Assembly (NCBI RefSeq): GCF_000735435.1
Contig: NZ_JMPP01000054.1
Span: 1-53,759, forward strand
Direction: 5' to 3'
Length of the DNA stretch: 53,759 nucleotides
Origin: Klebsiella planticola ATCC 33531
Lineage (GTDB): Bacteria; Pseudomonadota; Gammaproteobacteria; Enterobacterales; Enterobacteriaceae
Shown: positions 9,675 to 18,322 of the stretch, in pieces
Layout: the number at the start of each line of letters is the position of its first letter
Numbering within the stretch: position 1 is the first letter of the stretch
Program-made: the position numbers and the translations under genes
The notes under the pieces: model-generated
Told to the model about the DNA's origin: nothing
Database searches by the model: none
What the model saw: only the letters and a program-made list of their open reading frames with translations

Positions 9675-9700
9675 CAAAGCCCGGGTTTCCCCGGGCTTTG
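9675..9700. terminator. bidirectional terminator between MFS gene and phoH
   Basis: CAAAGCCCGGG and CCCGGGCTTTG form an 11-bp perfect stem with a 4-nt loop in the gap between the convergent MFS and phoH genes. A-rich flank on one side and T within the stem base fit termination from both directions. Confidence 0.75.
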
Positions 9701-9715
9701 CACACAAGATAGCGA

Positions 9716-10783
9716 TCAGTAGTAGGCTTTCAGCGTTCGCTGGCAGAGCATCGAACGGACGCAATCATCGGCGGTAAAACGCACAATGCCGATCATCTCG
9801 TCTTCCTCAAAACGCGCCAGCGCATCGACCAGCCCGGACTTCACGCCAGAGGGTAAATCACACTGGGTAATGTCGCCGTTCACGATGACCGTCACGTTTT
9901 CCCCGAGGCGGGTTAAAAACATTTTCATTTGCGCAGCCGTCACGTTCTGGGCCTCGTCCAGAATCACCACGGCATTTTCAAATGTACGTCCGCGCATATA
10001 GGCGAACGGCGCGATTTCCACCTTGCCAATTTCCGGTCGCAGGCAGTATTGCATAAAGGAAGCGCCCAGCCTCTTCACCAGTACGTCGTACACTGGTCGG
10101 AAATAGGGAGCAAACTTCTCGGCGATATCTCCCGGTAAGAAGCCGAGATCTTCATCGGCCTGCAGAACGGGACGGGTAACAATAATCCTGTCCACATCTT
10201 TGTGAATCAGGGCTTCGGCGGCTTTTGCTGCGCTAATCCAGGTTTTACCGCACCCGGCTTCGCCCGTTGCAAAAATCAGCTGTTTATTGTCGATGGCATT
10301 CAAATAATGCGCCTGAGCGTCATTGCGCGCTTCAATTGGGGAAGTATCACGGCTGTCCCGCGCCATGCCAATTGCTTCTACGCCACTCATTTGCACAAGC
10401 GATGTGACCGATTCTTCTTCGCGTTGCTTATGGCTGCGCGAATCGCGTCTCAGCACACGTTTTGCCTCACGACGAGCTTTGATCACTGCTTTTTGTCTTC
10501 CCATGGATAGCACCTTGCGTTGTTGGTTTACATCACACGCGTCAGCATCGACGCGATTATGCGCACAAACGATTGAGGTTTGGCTTCCTTTTAAGCCATT
10601 GCTTGCCGGTTGAATTGACAACGAGTCACGGCTACGCGCACCGCGTACCCGGTCAGGGTTCGGATGTTCTGTGGGGGTGGAAAGAGGTGAATTTACGCTG
10701 ACGAAATCGCTGCCGGAGGTTTTCCCTCCGTGCTGAAGAGTACGGTGTGTTGTTTTGCGTTGTCCGGTACAGGACCCTACCAT
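9716..10783 (-). CDS. phoH: PhoH, phosphate-starvation-inducible ATPase
   Basis: PhoH-family P-loop ATPase, 355 residues from the first ATG, matching the E. coli annotated length. The core has Walker A (GEAGCGKTW), the motif VILDEAQN (Walker B) and VIVNGDITQCDLP. The N-terminal 93 residues are low in complexity and may not be translated: a second ATG at 10504 (MGRQKAVIKARR) has a strong AAGGTG site 6 nt upstream and would give a 262-residue protein that begins right at the conserved basic region. Both starts have plausible ribosome sites. It is cytoplasmic and in E. coli belongs to the PhoB regulon; no clear Pho box was identified here. It is at the same backbone position as in E. coli, upstream of efeUOB. 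Confidence 0.93.
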   Translation of the reverse strand: MVGSCTGQRKTTHRTLQHGGKTSGSDFVSVNSPLSTPTEHPNPDRVRGARSRDSLSIQPASNGLKGSQTSIVCAHNRVDADACDVNQQRKVLSMGRQKAVIKARREAKRVLRRDSRSHKQREEESVTSLVQMSGVEAIGMARDSRDTSPIEARNDAQAHYLNAIDNKQLIFATGEAGCGKTWISAAKAAEALIHKDVDRIIVTRPVLQADEDLGFLPGDIAEKFAPYFRPVYDVLVKRLGASFMQYCLRPEIGKVEIAPFAYMRGRTFENAVVILDEAQNVTAAQMKMFLTRLGENVTVIVNGDITQCDLPSGVKSGLVDALARFEEDEMIGIVRFTADDCVRSMLCQRTLKAYY

Positions 10784-10993
10784 TCGCGATCTCCATAGTG
10801 AAACGACATCACTGCCGGGAACTACCGCGTCTGTAATAAGTACATCAAAAATTATTCTTAATGCAACTTATTTTTTACATAGACGCAACAAATATTTCCC
10901 CGTACAGCTGGAGCGAGTTTCCGTCATTTAGATTACAGAAAAATAACACAAGGCAGGAAATACAAAAAAAGAATGGAAAAACAGCAGAAACGC

Positions 10994-11011
10994 CCTGCCC
11001 TTGCGGGCAGG
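10994..11011 (-). terminator. terminator of the efeUOB operon
   Basis: On the minus strand CCTGCCC and GGGCAGG make a 7-bp stem with a 4-nt loop a few bases past the efeB stop. The T-rich stretch follows only after about ten bases, so it is a moderate terminator candidate. Confidence 0.5.
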
Positions 11012-11015
11012 TGCG

Positions 11016-12299
11016 TCAGGCTTCAAGCAGAGATTGCGCCAGGAAGTGCTGGCTGTCGATAACACCCGGTAACACAAAGAAGTAGCCACCGCCGATAGGT
11101 TTGACGTACTCCTCCAGCGCTTCGCCGTTAAGGCGTTTTTGCACCGTCAGGAATCCCTTCTCCAGATCATGCTGATAGCAGACAAACAGCAGTCCCATAT
11201 CCAGCTGCCCGGAGTTGGTTACGCCCAGCGAATAACTGTAGCCACGACGCATCATCAGACTGGACTGCGTCTGCGGTGTCCGCGGGTTCGCCAGTCGAAT
11301 GTGGCTGTCCAGGGCAATAATATCGCCGTCAGGATCCCGGCTGTAATCCGGCACGTCATGCTCATGCTGCATGCCCAGCGGCGCGCCGCTGTGCTTATCG
11401 CGCCCAAAAATGGTCTGCTGCTCTTTCAGCGGGGTACGATCCCAGAATTCCACGTGGAACTGGATGATTCGCGCCGCCTGATAGCTGCCGCCGGTTGCCC
11501 ATGCCGGCTCACCCTGATCGGCGGTCACCCATACCACTTCATCCATCAGCGCCTTATCGCTGCTGACCGGGTTCGCGGTGCCGTCTTTAAAGCCCAGCAG
11601 GTTAACTGGCGTCTCTTTGCCTTTACTCCGCGCGGCGCTATCGGAAATAAACCCTTCACGCTTCCAGCGGACGCTGAGCAGATCCGGCGTATGTTTAATC
11701 ACATCGCGCAGCGCATGGATAACCGTATCCTGAGTATTGGCACAGATTTGCAACAGCAGATCGCCATGGCAGAGCGCCGCATCCAGCGAATCGTTGGGGA
11801 AGCGGGTCATTTTTTGCAGCTTTTTCGGCGCCTGGTCCGCTAATCCATAGCGCTCATCAAACAGCGAATGGCCAACCGAAACGGTGACGGTCAGGTTATC
11901 CGGGGAGATCCACGCTCCGAGGATCCCCGAATCCATCGGCGGCAGACGCGGATTAGGCGTGTCCGGCGCCGGCCCCCCTTTGGTCAGAAAGACGATGCGC
12001 TGAGTCAGCAGACGAAACAGACGCTCCAGGTCCGCTTTATCGCTGGCCAGCACATCAAAGGCCACCAGCATCATCGATGCCTGCTGCGGCGTCAGCACGC
12101 CGGCCTGGTGCTGCCCGTAAAAAGGCTGCGCCTCGGCCCGCGCGTCCGGCGACAGCACACCCGGAGAGCTGCTGCCCTTCGCCGCGTGTGCCACCGGACA
12201 GCCGCCGGTAATAGCCAGCGCGCCGCCAAGCGCGCCGATCCCTTTTAATAATCGACGACGTGAAGGCTCATTCACGTCAGATTGCTTCTGTTCTGCCAT
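11016..12299 (-). CDS. efeB: EfeB, Tat-exported heme peroxidase/deferrochelatase
   Basis: Dye-decolourising-type peroxidase of the EfeUOB ferrous iron system, acting in the periplasm; E. coli EfeB oxidises ferrous iron or extracts iron from heme. The 427-residue product starts [20 protein letters not shown], a twin-arginine signal ending near AHAAKG, and contains the DyP-type GFKDGTANP motif, the heme ligand His in [12 protein letters not shown] and the distal Asp/Arg region. The start at 12299 is chosen over 12317 because it gives the canonical Tat leader and lies 4 bp after the efeO stop. It is the third gene of efeUOB. Confidence 0.95.
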   Translation of the reverse strand: MAEQKQSDVNEPSRRRLLKGIGALGGALAITGGCPVAHAAKGSSSPGVLSPDARAEAQPFYGQHQAGVLTPQQASMMLVAFDVLASDKADLERLFRLLTQRIVFLTKGGPAPDTPNPRLPPMDSGILGAWISPDNLTVTVSVGHSLFDERYGLADQAPKKLQKMTRFPNDSLDAALCHGDLLLQICANTQDTVIHALRDVIKHTPDLLSVRWKREGFISDSAARSKGKETPVNLLGFKDGTANPVSSDKALMDEVVWVTADQGEPAWATGGSYQAARIIQFHVEFWDRTPLKEQQTIFGRDKHSGAPLGMQHEHDVPDYSRDPDGDIIALDSHIRLANPRTPQTQSSLMMRRGYSYSLGVTNSGQLDMGLLFVCYQHDLEKGFLTVQKRLNGEALEEYVKPIGGGYFFVLPGVIDSQHFLAQSLLEA

Positions 12300-12303
12300 C
12301 GAC

Positions 12304-13431
12304 TTAGTCCAGCCCAAGGATCCCGCGCAGCTGAGACAGATCTTCCGCCAGCGTGGTGATCGGCCCTTTTAACGCATTACGATCCGCATCCGTCAGCTTG
12401 TCATACGTTTCGAAGCCGTCTTTAGTGCGGTATTTGCTGAGGATAGCGTCAACTTTCTTGAAGTTAGCATCCACTTTCGCCAGCAGCGCGCTGTTCTCTT
12501 TTTGCAGCTGCGGGCGCAGCAGGTCAACGATCTTCTGCGCGCCGTCGATGTTCGCCTGGAAGTCCCACAGATCGGTGTGGCTGTAGCGATCTTCTTCGCC
12601 GCTGATTTTGCTGGCCGCGACTTCTTCAATCAGGCCCGCCGCGCCACCCACCACTTTCGACGGCGGGAACGCCAGTTCGCTGATGCGTTTTTGCAGTTCA
12701 AGCACATCGCTGTTCAACTGGTCGGCATACTTTTCCATCCCCTTGACGCTGTTGTCGCCAAACAGGGCTTTTTCCAGACGGTGGAAGCCGGTGAATTTCG
12801 GGTCTTCGGCTTTTTTCTCGTAATCGTCTTCACGCGCATCAATACTGCCGTCCAGATCGGAGAACAGTTCTGCGATCGGTTCAATGCGCTCGTAGTGCTG
12901 ACGCGTCGGAGCATACAGCGCTTTCGCTTTTTCAATATCGCCCGCTTTCACCGCGTCGGTGAAAGCTTTCGTGCCGCTAACCAGCTGTGCGGTTTCCGCC
13001 GTAACGTAGGCTTTATAGGCGGTGATCGCCTCGCCAAGGCTTAACAGCGCATCGGCTTTCGCCGCATCTTTGGTGGCGGCGCCGGTCACGATCAGCTTGC
13101 CTTTCGGGTTGGTCAGCAGACCGCAGGTCATGTCGTATTCGCCCGGCTGCAGGTTCGCCGTCAGCTTTTGCGTAAAGCCTGGCGCAATGTTCTCGCGCTC
13201 TTCCACGACCATCACGCCTTTGAGAATCTCCCACTCCAGCGCTTTCTGACTGTGGTTTTGAATAATGAACTGCGTTTTCCCCGCTTTGACGGTGACGTTC
13301 ATCGGCTCACACTGTTTGTCGTTAACGGTGACTTTTACCTGCGGGATATCCGCAGCCTGAGCGTAGAAGGCAGAGCTGAACAACGCTGCGACGGCAAGCT
13401 GCAGCGCATTACGGCGAAAATGAATCATCAT
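12304..13431 (-). CDS. efeO: EfeO, periplasmic iron-binding component
   Basis: Periplasmic component of the EfeUOB ferrous iron transporter, 375 residues from this start, the E. coli length. It has a Sec signal peptide (cleavage near AQAAD), an N-terminal cupredoxin-like domain (about 25-120, with CEPM and MTCG motifs for metal), and a C-terminal M75 domain carrying the HRLEKALF (HxxE) motif thought to bind iron. Three ATGs cluster at 13437, 13431 and 13428; AGGG six bases ahead favours 13431. The gene lies between efeU and efeB in one operon. Confidence 0.95.
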   Translation of the reverse strand: MMIHFRRNALQLAVAALFSSAFYAQAADIPQVKVTVNDKQCEPMNVTVKAGKTQFIIQNHSQKALEWEILKGVMVVEERENIAPGFTQKLTANLQPGEYDMTCGLLTNPKGKLIVTGAATKDAAKADALLSLGEAITAYKAYVTAETAQLVSGTKAFTDAVKAGDIEKAKALYAPTRQHYERIEPIAELFSDLDGSIDAREDDYEKKAEDPKFTGFHRLEKALFGDNSVKGMEKYADQLNSDVLELQKRISELAFPPSKVVGGAAGLIEEVAASKISGEEDRYSHTDLWDFQANIDGAQKIVDLLRPQLQKENSALLAKVDANFKKVDAILSKYRTKDGFETYDKLTDADRNALKGPITTLAEDLSQLRGILGLD

Positions 13432-13478
13432 GATCATCCCTTTCGGTAAGTATGTTGTAACCATAATCCTGCGGCGCC

Positions 13479-14318
13479 CTACTTAAGCGGAGCGGTGCGC
13501 GAGGTTGCTGTATTGTTACGCGGCGGCAGCGCAAACAGCACCAGCGCCGGAATCAAATAGATAAAGTAGACCGCCACTTCACTGACGGTAGGCGTCTCCT
13601 GGTAACCGAAGATCCCTTCGAGCAGCGTGCCGAAAAGCGTGTGGGTCGACAGCACGCCGCTCAGGTCAAACGCCACGTCCTGGAAATGGTTCCACAGACC
13701 GGCTTCATGAAAGGCGCGAATTGCCCCGGCAGCCAGCCCGGCCGCCACCAGCAGAATGAACAGACTGGTCCATTTGAAAAATACGCCGAGGTTAAGGCGG
13801 ATCCCGCCCCAGTAAAGCAGGAAGCCGAGGACAATCGCGGTAGCCAGTCCCAGCATCGCCCCGAGCGGCGGCCAAATTCCGACATCCTGCTGGAATGCCG
13901 CCAGCAGGAAGAACACCGACTCCAGCCCTTCCCGCGCGACGGCGAAAAAGACCATCATGATCAGCGCCCAGCCGTGATGATTACCGCGCTGCAGAGCATT
14001 ATCCACCGCCTGTTCCAACTGCTGCTTCACGTTGCGCGAGACTTTACGCATCCAGAACACCATCCAGGTCAGGATGCATACCGCCACCAGCGCCACGATG
14101 CCTTCGAACAGCTCCTGTTCCCGCTGGGGAAACTCGCCGGTCGTTTCGTTGATAAAGATCCCCAGGCCCAGGCACAGCGCCGCCGCCAGGATAACGCCAA
14201 TCCACATGACGCCAATCCAGCTGCCGCGCTGGGTGCGTTTGAGATAGCTGGCAATCAGGCTGACAATCAGCGCCGCCTCCAGCCCTTCGCGTAACATAAT
14301 GAGAAATGGAACAAACAT
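13479..14318 (-). CDS. efeU: EfeU, ferrous iron permease (intact)
   Basis: Inner-membrane permease of the Ftr1/OFeT family, 279 residues with about seven hydrophobic segments and both signature motifs REGLEAAL (first segment) and REGLESVF (fourth). These Arg-Glu-Glu motifs carry iron across the membrane with EfeO and EfeB. In E. coli K-12 efeU is broken by a frameshift; here the frame runs from [12 protein letters not shown] to a normal stop, so the transporter should work. The start at 14318 is used because the upstream in-frame ATG at 14333 adds only five residues ahead of the conserved first segment. A Fur box lies about 60 bp upstream. Confidence 0.95.
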   Translation of the reverse strand: MFVPFLIMLREGLEAALIVSLIASYLKRTQRGSWIGVMWIGVILAAALCLGLGIFINETTGEFPQREQELFEGIVALVAVCILTWMVFWMRKVSRNVKQQLEQAVDNALQRGNHHGWALIMMVFFAVAREGLESVFFLLAAFQQDVGIWPPLGAMLGLATAIVLGFLLYWGGIRLNLGVFFKWTSLFILLVAAGLAAGAIRAFHEAGLWNHFQDVAFDLSGVLSTHTLFGTLLEGIFGYQETPTVSEVAVYFIYLIPALVLFALPPRNNTATSRTAPLK

Positions 14319-14376
14319 GCCGACACCCTTCAATGTGAATCGCAGTCAGTGGATGCAAAGATAAGTAAATATTTCT

Positions 14377-14396
14377 GATAGTGATTATCATTACAA
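14377..14396 (-). promoter_or_regulatory. Fur box upstream of efeU
   Basis: On the minus strand the sequence reads TGTAATGATAATCACTATCA, close to the Fur consensus GATAATGATAATCATTATC. It sits about 60 bp upstream of the efeU start, where it would cover the promoter and shut the operon when iron is plentiful. In E. coli efeUOB is also controlled by CpxAR and by pH. Confidence 0.78.
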
Positions 14397-14582
14397 TAAT
14401 CAGAAACACAAGTGAAATGTAGAGAGTTTGGTGACGAGTTGTAAATTAATTGCTGTAAAATAATCACTTAGGGGACTATCTGTCTGCGTCGCGTTCGGCC
14501 AGCCGGCGCGGCGGTTTTTTCGCTGCAGATATTTACCAGGTTGACCGGCTGTGGCTAAATAGCGGCCTTATTGACCTGCGAA

Positions 14583-15776
14583 ATGAACAACATGACACAA
14601 TTCTTGCACTTCCTGCTGGCGCTGGCGGTTATCCTCGGCCTTGCCTGGCTTGCCAGCTATGACCGACAAAAAATCCGCGTTCGCTATATTATCCAGTTAA
14701 TTATCATTGAAATTGCGCTGGCATTCTTTTTCCTGCATGCCGAAAGCGGTCTGTGGATAGTTAAAAATATCTCTGGCTTTTTCACTTCGCTGCTCGGCTT
14801 TGCTGCCGAAGGCACCAACTTTGTATTTGGCGGCATGAGTGAAAAAGGGATGGCGTTTATTTTCCTTGGCGTGCTGTGCCCGATTGTCTTTATTTCGGCG
14901 CTGATCGGTATTCTGCAGCACTGGCGCATTCTGCCTGTTTTCATCCGCGTGATTGGCACCCTGCTCTCCAAAGTCAACGGCATGGGTAAACTGGAATCCT
15001 TCAACGCCGTCAGCTCGCTGATTCTCGGCCAGTCGGAGAACTTTATCGCCTACAAAGGCGTGCTGGGCGACCTCTCCTCACGTCGGCTGTTCACCATGGC
15101 AGCCACCGCGATGTCCACGGTATCGCTCTCCATCGTCGGCGCCTATATGAGCATGCTCGATGCAAAATATGTGGTCGCGGCGCTGATCCTGAATATGTTC
15201 AGCACCTTTATTGTGCTGTCGATTATTAACCCAACGCGTCCGGGTAGCGAAGAAGAGATTAAGCTGGAGAAGCTCCACGAATCACAAAGCTTCTTCGAAA
15301 TGCTCGGGGAATATATTCTTGCCGGCTTTAAAGTAGCGATGATTATTCTGGCGATGCTGATTGGCTTTATCGCCCTGATCAGCGCCATTAATGCCCTGTT
15401 TGCCACGCTGTTTGGCCTGAGCTTCCAGCAAATTCTTGGCTATGTTTTCTATCCGCTGGCCTGGCTGATTGGTATTCCGCTCAGCGATGCGTTGAACGCC
15501 GGAAGTATTATGGCAACCAAGCTGGTGGCCAATGAGTTTGTGGCGATGATTGAGCTGCAAAAAATTGCCGCCGGCATGACTCCGCGTGGACTGGGCATCC
15601 TCTCGGTCTTCCTGGTCTCTTTCGCGAACTTTGCCTCCATCGGCATTATTGCCGGGGCCATTAAAGGGCTGAACGAACAGCAGGGCAATATCGTCTCCCG
15701 CTTCGGCCTGCGTCTGGTCTACGGCGCCACGCTGGTCAGTCTGCTTTCCGCCAGCTTTGCCGGCCTGGTGCTATAG
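14583..15776 (+). CDS. NupC-family nucleoside:H+ symporter
   Basis: Concentrative nucleoside transporter (CNT family), about 397 residues, with NupC-like signature stretches: [59 protein letters not shown] and [13 protein letters not shown], where conserved Glu and Asn line the nucleoside site. It is a paralogue rather than NupC itself, since the sequence differs at many positions and the location is unlike E. coli nupC. The start is uncertain: ATGs at 14571, 14583 and 14592 are in frame and none has a strong ribosome site; 14583 is taken as a compromise. It is a single-gene unit ending in a clear terminator. Confidence 0.88.
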   Translation: MNNMTQFLHFLLALAVILGLAWLASYDRQKIRVRYIIQLIIIEIALAFFFLHAESGLWIVKNISGFFTSLLGFAAEGTNFVFGGMSEKGMAFIFLGVLCPIVFISALIGILQHWRILPVFIRVIGTLLSKVNGMGKLESFNAVSSLILGQSENFIAYKGVLGDLSSRRLFTMAATAMSTVSLSIVGAYMSMLDAKYVVAALILNMFSTFIVLSIINPTRPGSEEEIKLEKLHESQSFFEMLGEYILAGFKVAMIILAMLIGFIALISAINALFATLFGLSFQQILGYVFYPLAWLIGIPLSDALNAGSIMATKLVANEFVAMIELQKIAAGMTPRGLGILSVFLVSFANFASIGIIAGAIKGLNEQQGNIVSRFGLRLVYGATLVSLLSASFAGLVL

Positions 15777-15784
15777 AAGAGATA

Positions 15785-15810
15785 CGGCGGGGACTTCCCC
15801 GCCGTTTTTT
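15785..15810. terminator. terminator after the NupC-family gene
   Basis: ACGGCGGGG and CCCCGCCG form a GC-rich stem followed by six T residues on the plus strand. The convergent lipoprotein gene ends at 15810, so it may serve both. Confidence 0.85.
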
Positions 15811-16244
15811 CAGAAGTGAACGCAGACCGGTTGGTCAACGCGCATCACCGACTCCTGGGCAAAGCGCGATTTATAGAGGTTACGTAACGCCTCGATCCCC
15901 TCTTCGCTGCTACCGTCCTTACCATGAATCAGCATCAGCGCTTTGCTCTGCTCGCGGGCCACGCTGCCATCATTCCCCAGCCACTGGCCTCGGGCGTCAA
16001 ACACCGTTAATCCCTCACGAAAACGCGGCGTGACGTCGCGGTCAACAAACTGCTGCCACTCCTGGGGGGTGATATCTTTACCCGCCGGGCGGCTTAAACC
16101 GAAATAGAGCGTGGTCTGCACCATCGCATTCTCTGCCGGGCATACCGCTGCCGTGGCAACCGGCGTACTCTTCTTCGCCGGTGCTACGCAGCCGCCAAGC
16201 AGCCCTGCCATCACCAGCACCAGCGCACCCTGTCTGAACGTCAT
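15810..16244 (-). CDS. DUF3574-family lipoprotein
   Basis: A 144-residue predicted lipoprotein: signal peptide MTFRQGALVLVMAGLLGGC with the lipobox LGGC. The mature part fits the uncharacterised DUF3574 family: LYFGLSRPAGKDITPQEWQQF, then VTPRFREGLTVFDARGQWL, then KALMLIHGKDGSSEEGIEALRNLYKSRFAQESVMRV. Two Cys in the mature chain (near residues 35 and 141) could pair. It lies between the NupC-type transporter and putP without being part of either operon. No function is known for the family. Confidence 0.8.
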   Translation of the reverse strand: MTFRQGALVLVMAGLLGGCVAPAKKSTPVATAAVCPAENAMVQTTLYFGLSRPAGKDITPQEWQQFVDRDVTPRFREGLTVFDARGQWLGNDGSVAREQSKALMLIHGKDGSSEEGIEALRNLYKSRFAQESVMRVDQPVCVHF

Positions 16245-16344
16245 TTTGCTATCCTCATTGTTTTTTGTGCCCCCGATATCAGCGTATTTTCATGGAATTA
16301 GCAAGAGGTGGGAGCCGTGCCGGGCGCCTGGCCGGCTTTCAGCC

Positions 16345-16371
16345 ACAAAAAAGCCCGCTGAGCGCGGGCTT
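16345..16371 (-). terminator. terminator of putP
   Basis: On the minus strand AAGCCCGC and GCGGGCTT make an 8-bp stem with a 5-nt loop followed by a run of T residues, 19 bp past the putP stop. Confidence 0.85.
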
Positions 16372-16389
16372 GATTAACCGGTCGTGAGT

Positions 16390-17898
16390 TTACTCGGCGG
16401 TAGCCGGTGTCGGCGGAGCCGAATGATAATGGGCGTCCGCTTCGGCAAAGCGTTGCTGCATGGATGTCGACGGGGCTTTGCCCAGCAGGCTGAAGACCAC
16501 GATGCCCAGACTGCCAAAGATAAAGCCAGGGATGATTTCATACAGGCCCAGCCAACCGAACTGTTTCCAGACAATCACCGTCAGCGCGCCAATCACCATC
16601 CCGGCCAGCGCCCCGTTACGCGTCATCCTCGACCACATCACCGAGAACAGTACGACCGGACCAAACGCGGCACCGAAGCCTGCCCAGGCGTAGCTCACCA
16701 GACCCAGCACGCGGTTGTTCGGGTTTGCCGCCAGCGCAATGGCGATCAGCGCCACCACCAGGACCATCGTCCGTCCGACCCACACCAGCTCTTTCTGACC
16801 GGCGTTTTTGCGCAGAAACGCTTTATACAGGTCTTCGGTAATCGCGCTGGAACACACCAGCAGCTGACAGCTCAGGGTGGACATCACCGCCGCCAGAATC
16901 GCCGACAGCAGAATACCGGCAATCCACGGGTTAAACAGGATTTGCGCCAGTTCGATAAACACGCGCTCGGAGTTCTGATTAACCGCGCCGGCCAGCGCCG
17001 GGTTATTATTGAACCATGCAATACCGAAGAAACCGACCGCCACGGCACCCGCCAGGCAGAGAATCATCCAGGTCATACTGATGCGACGTGCGTGAACGAT
17101 GCTGTGGTGCGAATCCGCCGCCATAAAACGCGCCAGAATATGCGGCTGGCCAAAGTAGCCCAGGCCCCAGCCCATCAGCGAAATAATCGCCACAAAATTC
17201 AGTCCTTTGAGCATATCGACATTTTCAATGCTCTTCTGCTTGATCACTTCCAGCGATTCACCAAAGCCGCCAACGGAAATAATCACCATCACCGGCGTCA
17301 GAATCAGCGCAAAAATCATCAGGCTGGCCTGTACGGTATCGGTCCAGCTTACCGCGAGGAATCCGCCGACGAAGGTATAAATAATCGTCGCCGCCGCACC
17401 GGCCCACAACGCCGTTTCATAGCTCATGCCAAAAGTGCTTTCAAACAGACGGGCACCGGCAACAATCCCGGAGGCACAATAAATGGTGAAGAACAGCAAA
17501 ATAACCAGCGCCGAAATAATACGCAGCACGCGGCTTTTATCTTCAAAGCGCCCGGTAAAATAATCCGGTAAGGTCAGCGCATTATTATTTACCTCGGTGT
17601 GTACGCGCAGACGACCGGCGACCAGTTTCCAGTTAATCCATGCGCCGAGCGTCAGACCAATGGCGATCCAGCTCTCGGAAATACCGGAGAGAAATATTGC
17701 GCCGGGCAATCCCATCAGTAGCCAGCCGCTCATATCGGAGGCGCCGGCGGAGAGCGCCGTCACAAATGGCCCGAGACTGCGGCCGCCGAGAATATAATCA
17801 TCAAAGTTTTTTGTCGATCGCCAGGCAATAAAACCGATCAGTACCATGCCAAATATATAAATAATAAAAGTCACCAACATGGGGGTGCTAATAGCCAT
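16390..17898 (-). CDS. putP: PutP, Na+/proline symporter
   Basis: Inner-membrane sodium/proline symporter of the SSS family, 502 residues as in E. coli, with about 13 membrane segments. Signature stretches include DDYILGGRSLGPFVTALSAGASDMSGW near the N-terminus (substrate and Na+ site) and the family motif GWGLGYFGQPHILARFMA in the middle. It brings in proline for PutA and can serve osmotic needs. The start at 17898 (MAISTPMLVTF) is used; an upstream ATG at 17943 adds 15 unlikely residues. It is divergent from putA across a 424-bp control region holding PutA operators. Confidence 0.97.
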   Translation of the reverse strand: MAISTPMLVTFIIYIFGMVLIGFIAWRSTKNFDDYILGGRSLGPFVTALSAGASDMSGWLLMGLPGAIFLSGISESWIAIGLTLGAWINWKLVAGRLRVHTEVNNNALTLPDYFTGRFEDKSRVLRIISALVILLFFTIYCASGIVAGARLFESTFGMSYETALWAGAAATIIYTFVGGFLAVSWTDTVQASLMIFALILTPVMVIISVGGFGESLEVIKQKSIENVDMLKGLNFVAIISLMGWGLGYFGQPHILARFMAADSHHSIVHARRISMTWMILCLAGAVAVGFFGIAWFNNNPALAGAVNQNSERVFIELAQILFNPWIAGILLSAILAAVMSTLSCQLLVCSSAITEDLYKAFLRKNAGQKELVWVGRTMVLVVALIAIALAANPNNRVLGLVSYAWAGFGAAFGPVVLFSVMWSRMTRNGALAGMVIGALTVIVWKQFGWLGLYEIIPGFIFGSLGIVVFSLLGKAPSTSMQQRFAEADAHYHSAPPTPATAE

Positions 17899-18322
17899 GT
17901 AAAATCTCCAGATTCTTTTGTCGACAACGTCCTGCTTTGTCATTTTATTCCACTACCGGAACGGGGTAGTGGCACAAGGATTGTATTGGGCGACCGTATC
18001 CTGACGGAAGCGTCGGCATTTCACAAACGATTTAACACAGCATTTACACTAATTTTTGTCCGTACCAAACTTCATTTTGTTATAGGTTGCACTCTCTCAC
18101 GTTTTTATTGGTTGCACCTTGTAAAACTGTTAACTGACGCATAAAAAACCCCAGCGCAGAAAGGTTAATTTTCCGTTACATCCACCATCTCAATTAACAA
18201 CTCACTCATTTCTCAGCTTGCTACACAGGTCACGATTAACAAGGTTGCACAAAGTTGCAACATAGTAGATATTTTCGCGTAACCGCAAAAAAGAACAACG
18301 ATTCATAACAGGAGTGATAAGC
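17899..18322. promoter_or_regulatory. putP-putA divergent control region with PutA operators
   Basis: The 424 bp between the two start codons hold four copies of the PutA operator hexamer GTTGCA: 18086-18091, 18111-18116, 18244-18249 and 18254-18259, the last two 10 bp apart. PutA lacking proline binds such sites through its ribbon-helix-helix and represses both genes; with proline it moves to the membrane and frees them. Promoter hexamers were not pinned down. Confidence 0.82.

Noticed and set aside
16384-17571. 395-residue plus-strand frame
   Set aside because: Shadow of putP with biased Arg, His and Gln content and no domain.
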